From Aquabacterium sp. (GTDB taxonomy: Bacteria > Pseudomonadota > Gammaproteobacteria > Burkholderiales > Burkholderiaceae_C), in the NCBI RefSeq assembly GCF_030652515.1, contig NZ_JAUSAR010000196.1, forward strand, positions 1-64,000: 64,000 bases of DNA. The letters run 5' to 3'. Shown here in pieces: positions 27,477-36,759 of the stretch. The notes beneath the pieces were generated by a model that saw only the letters and a program-made list of their open reading frames with translations, did not search any database and had not been told where the DNA came from. Made by a program: the position numbers and the translations under genes. Within the stretch, counting starts at the first letter, position 1; each line of letters starts with the position of its first letter.

Positions 27477-28058
27477 ATGCTCGATACGACGCCTTCCACC
27501 GCTGCCCCGACCCTGGCTTCCAGTGATCAGAACCTGATCTGGATCGACCTGGAGATGACCGGGCTCAAGCCGGACACCGACCGCATCATCGAGATCGCCG
27601 TGGTGGTGACCGACCCGAACCTGACCGTGCGCATCGAAGGCCCGGTGTTCGCCATCCACCAATCAGACGCCATGCTGAATGGTATGGACGCCTGGAACAA
27701 GGGCACGCACGGCCGCAGTGGCCTGATCGATCGGGTGAAGGCCTCGACAGTGGATGAGGACCAGGCCGTGCAGGCCGTGATCGCGTTTTTAAAGCAGTAC
27801 GTGCCCACCAACAAGTCGCCGATGTGCGGCAACTCGATCTGCCAGGATCGGCGCTTTCTGGCCAACTACATGCCCAAGCTGGAAGCCTTTTTCCACTACC
27901 GCAACCTGGACGTGAGCACGCTCAAGGAGTTGGCCAAGCGCTGGAAGCCGGGACTGGCCGAAGGTTTCAAGAAAGCGCAGGCGCACACGGCGCTGGCCGA
28001 CATCCACGAGTCGATCGACGAGTTGGCGTATTACCGCGAGCACTTTCTGGTGAAATGA
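27477..28058 (+). CDS. orn: Oligoribonuclease
   Basis: 193 residues from the ATG at 27477; the open frame to 27408 overlaps the divergent protease start. [26 protein letters not shown] holds the DEDD motif I near residue 22, [10 protein letters not shown] is motif II and [14 protein letters not shown] carries the last His and Asp of the DEDDh exonuclease. It degrades 2-5 nt RNA and c-di-GMP-derived pGpG. Only about 60 bases separate it from the divergent protease gene. Confidence 0.96.
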   Translation: MLDTTPSTAAPTLASSDQNLIWIDLEMTGLKPDTDRIIEIAVVVTDPNLTVRIEGPVFAIHQSDAMLNGMDAWNKGTHGRSGLIDRVKASTVDEDQAVQAVIAFLKQYVPTNKSPMCGNSICQDRRFLANYMPKLEAFFHYRNLDVSTLKELAKRWKPGLAEGFKKAQAHTALADIHESIDELAYYREHFLVK

Positions 28059-28074
28059 TCCTGGCTCGGGCGTG

Positions 28075-28851
28075 TCAGCCCCGACGGCGTTGGCCCACGA
28101 AGGCGCACGTGAGCAGACCAGACAGGATCAGGGCCCAGGTTTCGGGCTCTGGCACCAGGCCGACGCCATGCAGTGAGCCCACATCGCTAGAGCTCAAGGC
28201 CGTCTTGTAGATGTTGATGCCTTTGATGACACCCGCACGGCTTTCGTAGGCGTCGCCGCCGCTGCCAGGGGTCGCCACGTCGTCGGTGAAGATGTAGAAC
28301 TGGCGTGGATCGAAGACGGCCAAGCCGAGGTTGTCCAGGAAGCTGAACTGCTGAACACCATTGATGTAGCCGACCACCAGATTGGTGGCGCTGCTGCGGC
28401 TGAAGGTCACGCTGAAGGGGGTGTCGTCCTGGATCAGCGGGCTGGAGCCCATGTTCGAGCCGCCTTGGTAGTCGTAAAAATTGATGTTGTGGTTGTCGAT
28501 GTACAGGCCGATGTCCTGGGTTCTGTTGGCAAAGTCCAGCAGCTTGACGGACCAGCGCGTGACCGCCACGCCACCGAAGTTCAGGTCGATGGTGTAGTCG
28601 CCAGCGCTTGGCAGGATGCTGCTGGCGTCCAGGGTGATCTGCGATGGGATGCCCTGGTCGTTGTAGAAGCCGTGGGTCTGCAAACCATCAGGCGTCACGT
28701 TGGCATTGACCAAGCCCAATTCAGGGTGGGCAGCGGCGTCGAACAGGTTGTTGAACTGGACCGAATAGTCGGCCACAGGCGCAGCGGCCAGCGCGGCGCC
28801 GTGGACGGTGGCAATGGCGAGGAGGCTGGCGACGGCGGCACGGTGCAACAT
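28075..28851 (-). CDS. PEP-CTERM surface protein with LamG-like domain
   Basis: 258 residues: a signal peptide (residues 1-23, ending ALAAA), a beta-rich concanavalin/LamG-like middle, and a C-terminal PEP-CTERM tail with VPEPETW, a hydrophobic helix and the basic end GQRRRG. Such tails are processed by an exosortase and the protein goes to the outer surface or matrix. No exosortase or EPS gene is visible in the window. It is transcribed toward orn and is divergent from nothing; gluQ is upstream in the same direction. Confidence 0.85.
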   Translation of the reverse strand: MLHRAAVASLLAIATVHGAALAAAPVADYSVQFNNLFDAAAHPELGLVNANVTPDGLQTHGFYNDQGIPSQITLDASSILPSAGDYTIDLNFGGVAVTRWSVKLLDFANRTQDIGLYIDNHNINFYDYQGGSNMGSSPLIQDDTPFSVTFSRSSATNLVVGYINGVQQFSFLDNLGLAVFDPRQFYIFTDDVATPGSGGDAYESRAGVIKGINIYKTALSSSDVGSLHGVGLVPEPETWALILSGLLTCAFVGQRRRG

Positions 28852-28983
28852 GAGGGACTTCCTTTTGAGCTGGCCCGCTGTGGCCCAGCAACTGAACGAT
28901 TTCCGGATGGATGACGAATTGTTGCAATGCAGCGCATCCGGTGGGGCGAATGGGACCCCTTGGTCAAAGGGGGGCGCCCCAGT

Positions 28984-29880
28984 TCAATCGGGAAACCGGT
29001 ACAAAGTCGCACTTTTCAGCCACCCCTCCACGGAGTCGGCGGCCACTTCGATCCCCAATGATTGGCCTGCCCTGCGGAGTTCGGACAAGGCCCGGCTGGC
29101 TTGCACCGCTGGCGCGCCATGCTGTTTCGATAATTTTTCGCCATGCGCATCGACCACCAGCGGCGTGTGCAGGTAGCTGGGCGTTGGCACGCCGAGGCAC
29201 TGCTGCAGCCATTGCTGGCGGGGGGTGTTGTCTGCCAGATCCTCACCGCGCACAACGTGGGTGATGTGTTGCTCGGCATCGTCCACGACCACCGCCAACT
29301 GGTAGGCCCACAGGCCATCGGCGCGTCGGATCACGAAGTCGCCCACGGTGCTGTCCAGTGCCTGCGTCTGGGCGCCAAGGCGGCGGTCATGCCAATCCCA
29401 TCGTGCCGTCGAGCCATGGGGCACCCGCAAGCGCCACGCGCGCGGCGCGCGTCCACGCAGCCCGCCATTTTCAGGACGGCAGGTGCCGGGGTAGACCAGT
29501 TCGCCATGGCGGGGCTTGAGCAGGCCCAGCGCGGCGTTGGCCTGGGCGATGTCGGCGCGCGTGCAGGCGCAGGGGTAGGCCAGGTTGCGGGCCACCAAGG
29601 CCCCTAGCGCGGCCTGGTACAGGGGGCCGCGCTGGCTTTGGTAGACCGGTGGCTCGTCGGCCACCAGGCCCAGGGCGGCCAGTTGCCCAAGGATGACTTG
29701 ATCGGCGCCGGGCACGCAGCGGGGGGTATCCACATCTTCAATGCGCACCAGCCAGCGACCGCCGTGCGCGCGCGCGTCGAGCCAGCTGGCCAGCGCGGCG
29801 ACCAGCGAGCCTGCGTGCAAGGGGCCCGTGGGCGATGGCGCGAAGCGACCGATGTAAACACCCGGCGCGGGGGCGTTCAC
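28984..29880 (-). CDS. gluQ: Glutamyl-Q tRNA(Asp) synthetase
   Basis: 298 residues from GTG 29880, which overlaps the LysR stop as [19 protein letters not shown] is the HIGH-type motif, [24 protein letters not shown] is the tRNA-like core, and KLSKQHG is the KMSKS-type motif. The protein lacks the anticodon-binding half of GltX, as expected of GluQ/YadB, which adds glutamate to queuosine in tRNA-Asp. A reading from 29949 is possible but spurious. The Cys positions (CACTR, CRP) fit the zinc site. Confidence 0.93.
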   Translation of the reverse strand: MNAPAPGVYIGRFAPSPTGPLHAGSLVAALASWLDARAHGGRWLVRIEDVDTPRCVPGADQVILGQLAALGLVADEPPVYQSQRGPLYQAALGALVARNLAYPCACTRADIAQANAALGLLKPRHGELVYPGTCRPENGGLRGRAPRAWRLRVPHGSTARWDWHDRRLGAQTQALDSTVGDFVIRRADGLWAYQLAVVVDDAEQHITHVVRGEDLADNTPRQQWLQQCLGVPTPSYLHTPLVVDAHGEKLSKQHGAPAVQASRALSELRRAGQSLGIEVAADSVEGWLKSATLYRFPD

Positions 29881-30821
29881 AACAGCATGTCTCCGTGCAG
29901 GGACAGCATGGCGTGGCGCGTGGCTGGCCGACTGAGTTGCTGGAGCCACCAGTCAAGGGCTTGGCCAGGCCGGGTCGATTGTTGTCGCCAGGCGTAGTAG
30001 GTGTGGTTCAGGCGTTTGGGCTGGTCCACGGTTTTGAGGACCAGCCGACCTGCCTGGATGTGGGGCCGCACGATGGGCTCGGGCAGAAAACCGCAGCCCA
30101 GGCCGCGCAGCAGGGCCTGCAGCTTGCCCGACATGGAGGGCAGGGTCAGCACATCCTGCCCGGGCTGGATGCCCACGGTGAGGGGTTGCAGGTCGCGGGC
30201 GGTGTCGGCCACGGCAATGATGCGGTGCAGGGCCAGGGTGCTGACGGGCAGGGGCTCGGCTTCATGGGCCAGTGGATGGTGCGGGGCCACGGTGAGCACG
30301 AACTCCAGTTCGCCCAAGGGCTCGAAACGGATGCTGGACGACGACTGCCGATCGCCAGGCACGCCGATGGCCAAGTCGGCCTGGCCCGACACCAACGCTT
30401 CCCAGGTGCCATTGAGCACCTCGTTGCGCAACTTCAGGCGCGTGGGGGGATTGAGGGCGTAGAAGGCTTCGATCAGGTCGAACACCGCGCTGGGCGCCAC
30501 GGCGTTGTCGATGGCGATGGTGAGCTGGGTTTCCCAGCCGGAGGCCACGCGCTGCACGCGGTTGGCGACGGCGTCCATCTGCTTGAGCAGCAGGCGGCCT
30601 TCGTGCAGCAGTTCTTCGCCCGCGGCGGTGAGCTTGGCCTGGCGCGAACCGCGATCGAAGAGCAGCACGTCCAGCGCTTCTTCCAGCTGACGCACGCTGT
30701 AGGTCAGCGCCGATGGCACCTTGCCCAGCTCACGCGCCGCCGCCGCGAAGCTGCCGGTGCGGTCGATGGTGTCCATCATCAGCAGGGCGTCGGGGGTGAG
30801 GGCGTGACGGCGTTCTGACAT
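29877..30821 (-). CDS. LysR-family transcriptional regulator
   Basis: 314 residues from ATG 30821; the open frame to 31124 is an antisense artefact over rlmJ. The N-terminal winged helix is [22 protein letters not shown] followed by [16 protein letters not shown]. The rest is the periplasmic-binding-like effector domain ([11 protein letters not shown] onward). It sits between rlmJ and gluQ, with which it is coupled by overlap, so the regulated target is not obvious from context. Confidence 0.9.
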   Translation of the reverse strand: MSERRHALTPDALLMMDTIDRTGSFAAAARELGKVPSALTYSVRQLEEALDVLLFDRGSRQAKLTAAGEELLHEGRLLLKQMDAVANRVQRVASGWETQLTIAIDNAVAPSAVFDLIEAFYALNPPTRLKLRNEVLNGTWEALVSGQADLAIGVPGDRQSSSSIRFEPLGELEFVLTVAPHHPLAHEAEPLPVSTLALHRIIAVADTARDLQPLTVGIQPGQDVLTLPSMSGKLQALLRGLGCGFLPEPIVRPHIQAGRLVLKTVDQPKRLNHTYYAWRQQSTRPGQALDWWLQQLSRPATRHAMLSLHGDMLL

Positions 30822-30846
30822 GAGCAATGCCGCGCATGACCCGATG

Positions 30847-31710
30847 TCAGCGCTGCTGAACTTCCAGCGAGTAGGCCGCGTGCTCGTCAACGCCGATGGT
30901 TTCGACCAGCCAGGGCAGCGCCTCGGCCAGGGTGTCGTACAGCGTGTGCGGCGGGTTGATGACGAACATGCCGCTGCCATGCAGGCCCAGGCCGTCTTTC
31001 GAGGCGCCCTTGACCCGCAGGGTGGCGTGCAGCCAGTCGACCGACAACTCGGCCGCGGCGCGCTTGAGCTGCGCTGGCAACTGGTTGGATTCGCGCCGGG
31101 CCACCTCGGGGTACCAGATGGCATACACGCCTGTGGAAAAGCGCGGCACGTTGTCTTTCAGGGCCTGCACCACGCGGCGATAATCTTCCTTGATTTCGTA
31201 GGACGGGTCCATGTGGACCAGGCCACGGCGCGGGGGCGGCGGTACACAGCCTTTGAGGCCACCAAAGCCATCGGCCGCCTGAATGCTCACGCCGCGTTTG
31301 ACGGACGAGAAGTGGTTCTGCAGGTTCTTGATTTCGCTGGGATGGAGTTCGAACAGGCGCAGGTGGTCGCCCTCACGCAGCATTTGCGCGGCGATCTGCG
31401 GCGAGCCCGGGTACCAATCCAGGCGGTCGCCCGTGTTGGTGGCGCGGATCTGCTCGAGCAGATCGGCCACGCCCTGAGGCAGAGCCGGGTCGTTGCGCTC
31501 TTTCCAGACCTTGACGATGCCGCCGAGCGCTTCACCACTCTTGGCCGCGTAGGTGCTGGTCAGGTCGTAGACCCCGCCACCGGCGTGGGTGTCGATGACC
31601 CAGAAAGGTTTGTCTTTGAGCAGCAGGTGCGAAAGCAGCTGCACCAAAACCATGTGCTTGAGCACATCGGCGTGGTTGCCCGCGTGGAAGCCGTGTCGAT
31701 AACTGAACAT
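30847..31710 (-). CDS. rlmJ: 23S rRNA (adenine2030-N6)-methyltransferase
   Basis: 287 residues from ATG 31710; the extension to 32292 is antisense to the FMN reductase and is not coding. MFSYRHGFHAGNHADVLKH is the RlmJ start, WVIDTHAGGGVYDL the SAM-binding motif and LVHMDPSYE the catalytic DPPY-type motif. It methylates A2030 of 23S rRNA. Its promoter must lie in the 84-base gap shared with the divergent FMN reductase. Confidence 0.94.
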   Translation of the reverse strand: MFSYRHGFHAGNHADVLKHMVLVQLLSHLLLKDKPFWVIDTHAGGGVYDLTSTYAAKSGEALGGIVKVWKERNDPALPQGVADLLEQIRATNTGDRLDWYPGSPQIAAQMLREGDHLRLFELHPSEIKNLQNHFSSVKRGVSIQAADGFGGLKGCVPPPPRRGLVHMDPSYEIKEDYRRVVQALKDNVPRFSTGVYAIWYPEVARRESNQLPAQLKRAAAELSVDWLHATLRVKGASKDGLGLHGSGMFVINPPHTLYDTLAEALPWLVETIGVDEHAAYSLEVQQR

Positions 31711-31794
31711 CCGCCAAGGGTAGCGGCTTTTCGCCAATTTCCCGGCATGATCCGACGATTCGCTTTGCTTTGATGAACGATTTGGACTAACTGG

Positions 31795-32406
31795 ATGACC
31801 ATGACCAACGCCTCCGCTCCCGTCCGCTTGCTGGTGATTGCTGGCAGCGCCCGAAAAGGCTCCTACAACCGCCAATTGGCAGACCTGGCCGAGCGCAAGG
31901 CGCAGGCTTTGGGCGCCCAGACCACCTCGGTCGATCTGGCGGCTTTGGACATGCCTTTGTTCCACGCCGACTGGGATGCCCAGCACGGCGTGCCGCCCGG
32001 GGCTTTGAAGCTGCGCGAGCTGTTCGCCTCGCACGATGGGCTGTTGCTGGCCTGCCCTGAGTACAACGCGTTGCCCACGCCCTTGCTGATCAACAGCTTC
32101 GATTGGCTGTCGACGGTGCCTGAGGGTGAGGGCCACCCAGGCGGTGCGGCCACCACGGTCAGCAAGCCGGTGGGATTGTTGGCGGCCTCGCCAGGCGCCT
32201 TGGGTGGCATCCGCGCCTTGCCCATCGTGCGCACTTTCCTGAGCACCAATTTCGCCATGGTCGTCGTGCCCGAGCAACTTGGCGTTTCTCATGCCGACCA
32301 GGCTTTCGACGAGGCCGGTGCGTTCAAGAGTGCCGGCTATGACAAGATCCTGGGCAAAGTGGTGGCCTCGGTCATCCAGCAGGCCCGCTGGCGCGCCATG
32401 GCCTGA
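31795..32406 (+). CDS. NADPH-dependent FMN reductase family protein
   Basis: 203 residues of flavodoxin-like fold. The FMN phosphate loop is IAGSARKGSYNRQLA and the second FMN loop is CPEYNALPTPLLINSFDWLS. It reduces FMN, or azo or quinone acceptors, with NAD(P)H; the family is broad. The start is the ATG at 31795; a second ATG at 31801 is equally possible. It stands alone, convergent with the monooxygenase operon. Confidence 0.88.
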   Translation: MTMTNASAPVRLLVIAGSARKGSYNRQLADLAERKAQALGAQTTSVDLAALDMPLFHADWDAQHGVPPGALKLRELFASHDGLLLACPEYNALPTPLLINSFDWLSTVPEGEGHPGGAATTVSKPVGLLAASPGALGGIRALPIVRTFLSTNFAMVVVPEQLGVSHADQAFDEAGAFKSAGYDKILGKVVASVIQQARWRAMA

Positions 32407-32412
32407 ATCTCG

Positions 32413-33378
32413 TCACTTGTTGTTGGCTGTGCCCGATTGAGCCAGGAAGGGCAGGGCAGCCTTCAAGGTCTGCTGAGGGTCTTCCTCTTGCGGTATGTGG
32501 CCCAGCTCGGGAAAGGTGACCAGCGTGCAGTGCTGGATTTCCCGGCAGAACTGCGGCCCATTGGCGGGCGAGACCATGCCGTCCTTCAGCCCCCACAGCA
32601 CCAGCGTGGGTTGTTGCACGCGGCGGACCATGTGAGCACTGGCACCCCATTGAGCCTGGTCCATGCGCTGGAACAATGCCCGCCGGTTGCCCACGCGCAA
32701 GGCCAGCTCGAAGTAGCGTTGAACCTTTTCCGGCGTGACCTTGCTGGGGTCGCCAAACACGCTGCGCACGCTGGATTCGACCACGGCGCGGGGCAGGATG
32801 CGTTCCGCGATCCAGCGCCAACTGCGCGCGCTGGCGATCTGGAAGGCGATGGGCATGGACAGCGCTGACTGCGGGTAGCCGTCGGAGTCGATCAGCACCA
32901 GCTTGCGCACACGCTCCGGCGCCAGGATGGCGGTCTGCCAGGCCACCTCGCCTCCCAGCGCGTTGCCCACCAGCATCACCCGCTTGACGCCGAGCGAATC
33001 CAGCAGGCGCAGCAAGAAGCGCGTGTAGGCATCGATGTGGTACTCGCCTTGGGGGCTGGGGCCGGTCAGGCCAAAGCCCGGCAAATCAACCGAGATGACC
33101 CGCCGCGTTTTCTGTAACTCATGTTGCCATCCTTCCCAACTGTGAAGGCTGGAAGCCATGCCGTGCAGCAGCACGATGGGCACGGGATCATTGCGCGGCC
33201 CGGTGTCGCGGATGTGCGCCTGGACGCCATCCAGTTCAATGAAGGTGGAGGGCTCTTTGGCCCATTTGGCCACCAGCGGCCCGATCTGGCGATCAGGCTC
33301 CCACGACACCGTCACGGCGATGGCCAGGCCCAGGCCCAGCAGCACGCAGGTCCACCAAACGCGATTGAGCCAGCTCAT
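32413..33378 (-). CDS. Alpha/beta hydrolase-fold protein lacking the nucleophile serine
   Basis: 321 residues, with an N-terminal hydrophobic anchor (residues 5-24) and an alpha/beta hydrolase domain (oxyanion HGMASSLHSW, acid/His region near PELGHIPQEEDP). The nucleophile elbow reads GNALGGEV, so the position normally Ser, Asp or Cys is Ala140 (codon GCG, 32959-32961). As written, the fold lacks a catalytic nucleophile. It may be a non-catalytic partner, a lyase-like enzyme, or a recently inactivated esterase. It is the last gene of the monooxygenase operon, 7 bases after the dehydrogenase. Confidence 0.85.
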   Translation of the reverse strand: MSWLNRVWWTCVLLGLGLAIAVTVSWEPDRQIGPLVAKWAKEPSTFIELDGVQAHIRDTGPRNDPVPIVLLHGMASSLHSWEGWQHELQKTRRVISVDLPGFGLTGPSPQGEYHIDAYTRFLLRLLDSLGVKRVMLVGNALGGEVAWQTAILAPERVRKLVLIDSDGYPQSALSMPIAFQIASARSWRWIAERILPRAVVESSVRSVFGDPSKVTPEKVQRYFELALRVGNRRALFQRMDQAQWGASAHMVRRVQQPTLVLWGLKDGMVSPANGPQFCREIQHCTLVTFPELGHIPQEEDPQQTLKAALPFLAQSGTANNK

Positions 33379-33385
33379 GCAGCGA

Positions 33386-34252
33386 TCAACTGGTGGCTTG
33401 CACCGGCTGGCGGGGCTTGTTCATGCGTTTCATGTGTCGAATCACGTGGGTTTGGTAGCTGGCACCCAGCAGGCGCACGACCTTGTCTAGGAGCTTGGCA
33501 TCGGGCCCCACCAGCACTCGACGCTGGTTTTTCTCCACGGCGGTGAGGATCTGCAAGGCCGCCGATTGCGCGGTGGTGACGTCGATCATCTTGCTGGCAC
33601 GGCGTTTCTGATGCTCGATGCTGACACCCGTGATCTTCTCCATTGCCGGGTCGATCTTGCCTGCCATGGCGATGTTGGTGGCGATGCCACCGGGGTGCAC
33701 GCAGGTGGCGCTCACGCTGGTGCCTTCCATTTCAAGCTCCATGCGCAGGCATTCGGTGTAACCACGCACGGCGAACTTGCTGGCGTTGTAAGTGCCCTGG
33801 CTGGGGATGGACATCAGGCCGAACAGGCTGGACGTGTTGACGACGTGGCCATCGCCCGAGGCCTTCAGGTGCGGCAGGAAAGCCTGCGTGCCATGCACCA
33901 CGCCCCAGAAGTTGATGCCCATGATCCACTCGAAATCGCTGATCTTGCAGGAGTCGAGCGGCACCGTCAGCGACACGCCCGCGTTGTTGAAGATCAGGTT
34001 GACGCGGCCATGATCCTTGGCCACCTGGTCGGCCCAGGCGAAGACGTCGTCGCGCTTGGCCACGTCCAGCTTGGCAATGGTGACCTTGACGCCATGCACG
34101 CCTGCCAGCTCGGCGGTTTTGACCAATTCAGTCTCATTGACATCGCTCAGGGCCAGGTGGCAGCCACGGCTGGCCAGCTCGACGGCCAGGGTGCGGCCCA
34201 TGCCCGATGCGGCGCCGGTGATGGCGGCCACTTTGTTCTTGAATGATTTCAT
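33386..34252 (-). CDS. Short-chain dehydrogenase/reductase (SDR)
   Basis: 288 residues of classical SDR. TGAASGMGRTLA binds the nucleotide, NNAGVS follows, and the catalytic Ser, Tyr and Lys appear in NTSSLFGL and GTYNASKFA. LSDVNET after strand 2 ends in Asp, which favours NAD(H). It would interconvert an alcohol and a ketone. It sits between the HSL esterase and the terminal hydrolase in a four-gene operon with a flavin monooxygenase, consistent with supplying or using the ketone. Confidence 0.92.
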   Translation of the reverse strand: MKSFKNKVAAITGAASGMGRTLAVELASRGCHLALSDVNETELVKTAELAGVHGVKVTIAKLDVAKRDDVFAWADQVAKDHGRVNLIFNNAGVSLTVPLDSCKISDFEWIMGINFWGVVHGTQAFLPHLKASGDGHVVNTSSLFGLMSIPSQGTYNASKFAVRGYTECLRMELEMEGTSVSATCVHPGGIATNIAMAGKIDPAMEKITGVSIEHQKRRASKMIDVTTAQSAALQILTAVEKNQRRVLVGPDAKLLDKVVRLLGASYQTHVIRHMKRMNKPRQPVQATS

Positions 34253-34257
34253 GGTGA

Positions 34258-35166
34258 TCAGGCTCCGGTTGTGACGCGGGTGATGAACTGGGCGGATTCT
34301 TTCAGACTCTGGCGCCCTTCAGGCAGCATGACCATGGTGGGCCACACGTGCGGCATCTTGGCCTTCAGGTGAATCTCGCTTGGCACGCCTTGCTGAAGGG
34401 CTCGGTCGTGCAGGCGGGTCGAGTCTGACAGCAGGATCTCGTGCTTGCTGGCGTGGATCATCAAAGGCGGCAAGCCTTTCAGATCCGCGAACAGCGGTGA
34501 GGCCAGCGGGTGTGTGGCCGATTGACCAGCCAGGTAAAAGGTGGCCGCCTGGGGCAATGATTCGGGGTTGAACATCACGTCGGCGTCGGCCAAGGTCTTC
34601 ATGGTCTCGCCAGAGCACGACAAGTCTGCCCAGGGCGAAAACAGCAAAGCGCCTGCAGGCATGGGCAAGCCTTGGTCGCGCGCGGCCACCAGGCAGGCCA
34701 AGGCCAGGCCACCACCGGCCGAGTCGCCCGCGAACACCACGCTCTTGGGCGAAATGCCCTGCCTCAACAGCTCCTTCCACCAGGCCACGGCATCGTCAAC
34801 GGCGGCGGGGAAGATGTTCTCGGGGGCCAGGCGGTAGTCGACCGACAGCACGCGAGCCTTGGCCGATTTGGCCAGGTAGGCGCAGACGGGGCGGTGCGTG
34901 TCCAGGCCGCAAAAGAAGTAGCCACCACCATGGAAGTACAGCACCGTGCGCTGCGGGTTGGCCACGCTCAGCCATTCGGCGGCGCACAGGTCGGAAGCGC
35001 TCTTGGCGGCCACGGGCGTGTGAGCGATATCGGCGGGCGGAGCTGGGTAACGCTTGGCCGCCTTGGTGATCATGTGGCGGACTTTGCCCACTTCGATCGG
35101 ACCACGGCCATTGCGCTTGAACTGCCAACGAAGAATCAGGTTGGCGATGACGACTTGGATGCTCAT
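34258..35166 (-). CDS. HSL-type esterase/lipase (alpha/beta hydrolase)
   Basis: 302 residues from ATG 35166, overlapping the monooxygenase stop as ATGA; a longer reading to 35241 is unlikely. HGGGYFFCG is the oxyanion motif of hormone-sensitive-lipase-type esterases and GDSAGGGLAL holds the catalytic Ser; the acid and His are likely in the last 60 residues (HASKHEILLSDS and KMPHVWPTM). In this operon it probably cleaves the ester or lactone made by the Baeyer-Villiger-type enzyme. Confidence 0.9.
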   Translation of the reverse strand: MSIQVVIANLILRWQFKRNGRGPIEVGKVRHMITKAAKRYPAPPADIAHTPVAAKSASDLCAAEWLSVANPQRTVLYFHGGGYFFCGLDTHRPVCAYLAKSAKARVLSVDYRLAPENIFPAAVDDAVAWWKELLRQGISPKSVVFAGDSAGGGLALACLVAARDQGLPMPAGALLFSPWADLSCSGETMKTLADADVMFNPESLPQAATFYLAGQSATHPLASPLFADLKGLPPLMIHASKHEILLSDSTRLHDRALQQGVPSEIHLKAKMPHVWPTMVMLPEGRQSLKESAQFITRVTTGA

Positions 35167-36677
35167 GCTTTGTCTGCGGTGTATTTCGAAAGGTTGAAGT
35201 GGCGCGTCTTCAAACGGTACGCAAATGTAAAGCCTGGCCACAGCAAGGAGTTGCGGCCCTTGTCATCGACGTACCAGCTCTTGCAACCCGAGTTCCACAC
35301 CGTCTGCTGCAACTCGCTTTGCACCTTGTCGATGAACTGCGCCTGCGCTTCGGGCTTGACGTCCAGCGCTTTGATGCGGTGCTCTTTCATGGCCTTGATG
35401 GCGTTGACGATGTAGTGCGCCTGCGACTCGATCATGAAGACCATGGAGTTGTGGCCCAGGCCGGTGTTGGGGCCCATCAGCATGAAGAAGTTGGGGAAGC
35501 CCGACACGGCCACGCCCAGGTAGGCCTCGGGGCCTTGCTTCCACACGTCGGCCAGGTCAATGCCACCTTTGCCAAACACCGTCTTGCGGGGGATTGGATC
35601 CTGCACCTTGAAGCCGGTGCCCAGGATGATGGCGTCCACCGGGCGCTCCACACCATCGGTGGTGACCACGCCGCGCGGCGTCACTTCCTGGATGCCTTCG
35701 GTGATCACATCGACGTTGGTGCGGGCCAGGGCCGGGTAGTAGTCATTCGAGATCAGCAGGCGCTTGCAGCCGGGGGTGTAGTCGGGCGTGAGCTTGGCGC
35801 GCAGTACCGGGTCCTTGATGGACTGCGAGATCTTGCGCTTGGCCACCTTGGCCACCAGGCCCATCCACTCGGGCTTGAACTTGAAGGCCAGGAAGCGCAG
35901 CTCCATGGTCCAGTACAGCTTGGTGCGCTCCCAGCGCTGGCGCCAGGGGTTGGCGCTGAAATCAGCCTGTTCGCGCTGCGACAGGGGACGGTCGTCTTTG
36001 GGCACGACCCAGGGCGGCGTGCGCTGGAAGTAATACAGGTGATCGACCTTGGGGGCGATGTTGGGCACGAACTGGATGGCGCTGGCGCCGCTGCCGATCA
36101 CGGCCACTCGCTTGCCCACCAGGTTGTAGTCGTGGTCCCAGGTGGCGGAGTGGAAGGTGGCGCCCTTGAACTTGTCCAGGCCCTTGATGTTGGGTGTGGC
36201 CGGGTTGCTGAGGCCGCCCATGCCGGAGACCAGGATCTCGGCCTCGAAGACGCGGCCGTCGTCGGACTCGACCACCCACAGCTTGCGGACGTCGTCAAAA
36301 CGCGCGCTGACCAGGTTGGCATTGAAGCGGATGTGCTTGAGCAGGTCGTACTTGGTGGCCACGCCCTTGAGGTAGGCGTAGATCTCGGGCTGGGGCGCGT
36401 ACATGCGCGACCAGTTGGGGTTGGGCTCGAACGAGAACGAATACAGGTGCGAAGGCACATCGCAGGCGCAACCCGGGTAGGTGTTGTCGCGCCAGGTGCC
36501 GCCCACGTCATCCGCCCGCTCCAGCAGCACGAAGTCGTTTTCGCCCATTTCGCGCAGCTTCACGCCCATGCACAGGCCGGAGAAACCGGTGCCGATCACC
36601 AGGATCTTGTGGTGCTGCACGGGGGCAGTCTGGGTGTCGGCGGTGGGCTTGTAGGCCAGGTTGGAATGGGGGTTCAT
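35163..36677 (-). CDS. Baeyer-Villiger-type flavin monooxygenase
   Basis: 504 residues from ATG 36677; a TTG at 36689 is the only other start. It has two Rossmann motifs, VIGTGFSGLCMGVKL for FAD and VIGSGASAIQF for NADPH, and between them FKGATFHSATWDHD, matching the Baeyer-Villiger fingerprint FxGxxxHxxxW. It would insert an oxygen beside a ketone using NADPH and O2. It is the first gene of the operon with esterase and dehydrogenase, and a TetR repressor is divergent. Substrate unknown; cyclic or steroid-like ketones are possible. Confidence 0.9.
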   Translation of the reverse strand: MNPHSNLAYKPTADTQTAPVQHHKILVIGTGFSGLCMGVKLREMGENDFVLLERADDVGGTWRDNTYPGCACDVPSHLYSFSFEPNPNWSRMYAPQPEIYAYLKGVATKYDLLKHIRFNANLVSARFDDVRKLWVVESDDGRVFEAEILVSGMGGLSNPATPNIKGLDKFKGATFHSATWDHDYNLVGKRVAVIGSGASAIQFVPNIAPKVDHLYYFQRTPPWVVPKDDRPLSQREQADFSANPWRQRWERTKLYWTMELRFLAFKFKPEWMGLVAKVAKRKISQSIKDPVLRAKLTPDYTPGCKRLLISNDYYPALARTNVDVITEGIQEVTPRGVVTTDGVERPVDAIILGTGFKVQDPIPRKTVFGKGGIDLADVWKQGPEAYLGVAVSGFPNFFMLMGPNTGLGHNSMVFMIESQAHYIVNAIKAMKEHRIKALDVKPEAQAQFIDKVQSELQQTVWNSGCKSWYVDDKGRNSLLWPGFTFAYRLKTRHFNLSKYTADKA

Positions 36678-36700
36678 GAGACTTGCCAAATCCGTTTTTG

Positions 36701-36745
36701 TGACAAAGAATCATGTCAGATTAACTTTGACAATGATCCATGTCA
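36701..36745. promoter_or_regulatory. Tandem TGACA-N8-TGTCA operators between the monooxygenase operon and tetR
   Basis: Two 18-base copies of an interrupted palindrome, TGACA-N8-TGTCA, lie at 36701-36718 and 36728-36745, 27 bases apart start to start. Both fall in the 82-base gap between the monooxygenase ATG (36677) and the TetR ATG (36760). Each overlaps a TTGACA-like -35 on one strand or the other. They fit a TetR-type regulator that represses in both directions. Confidence 0.75.
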
Positions 36746-36759
36746 ATATAGTGATCCCT

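Noticed and set aside
31711..32292. N-terminal extension of rlmJ
   Set aside because: It is antisense to the FMN reductase gene; the RlmJ family starts at MFSYRHGFHAGNHADVLKH.
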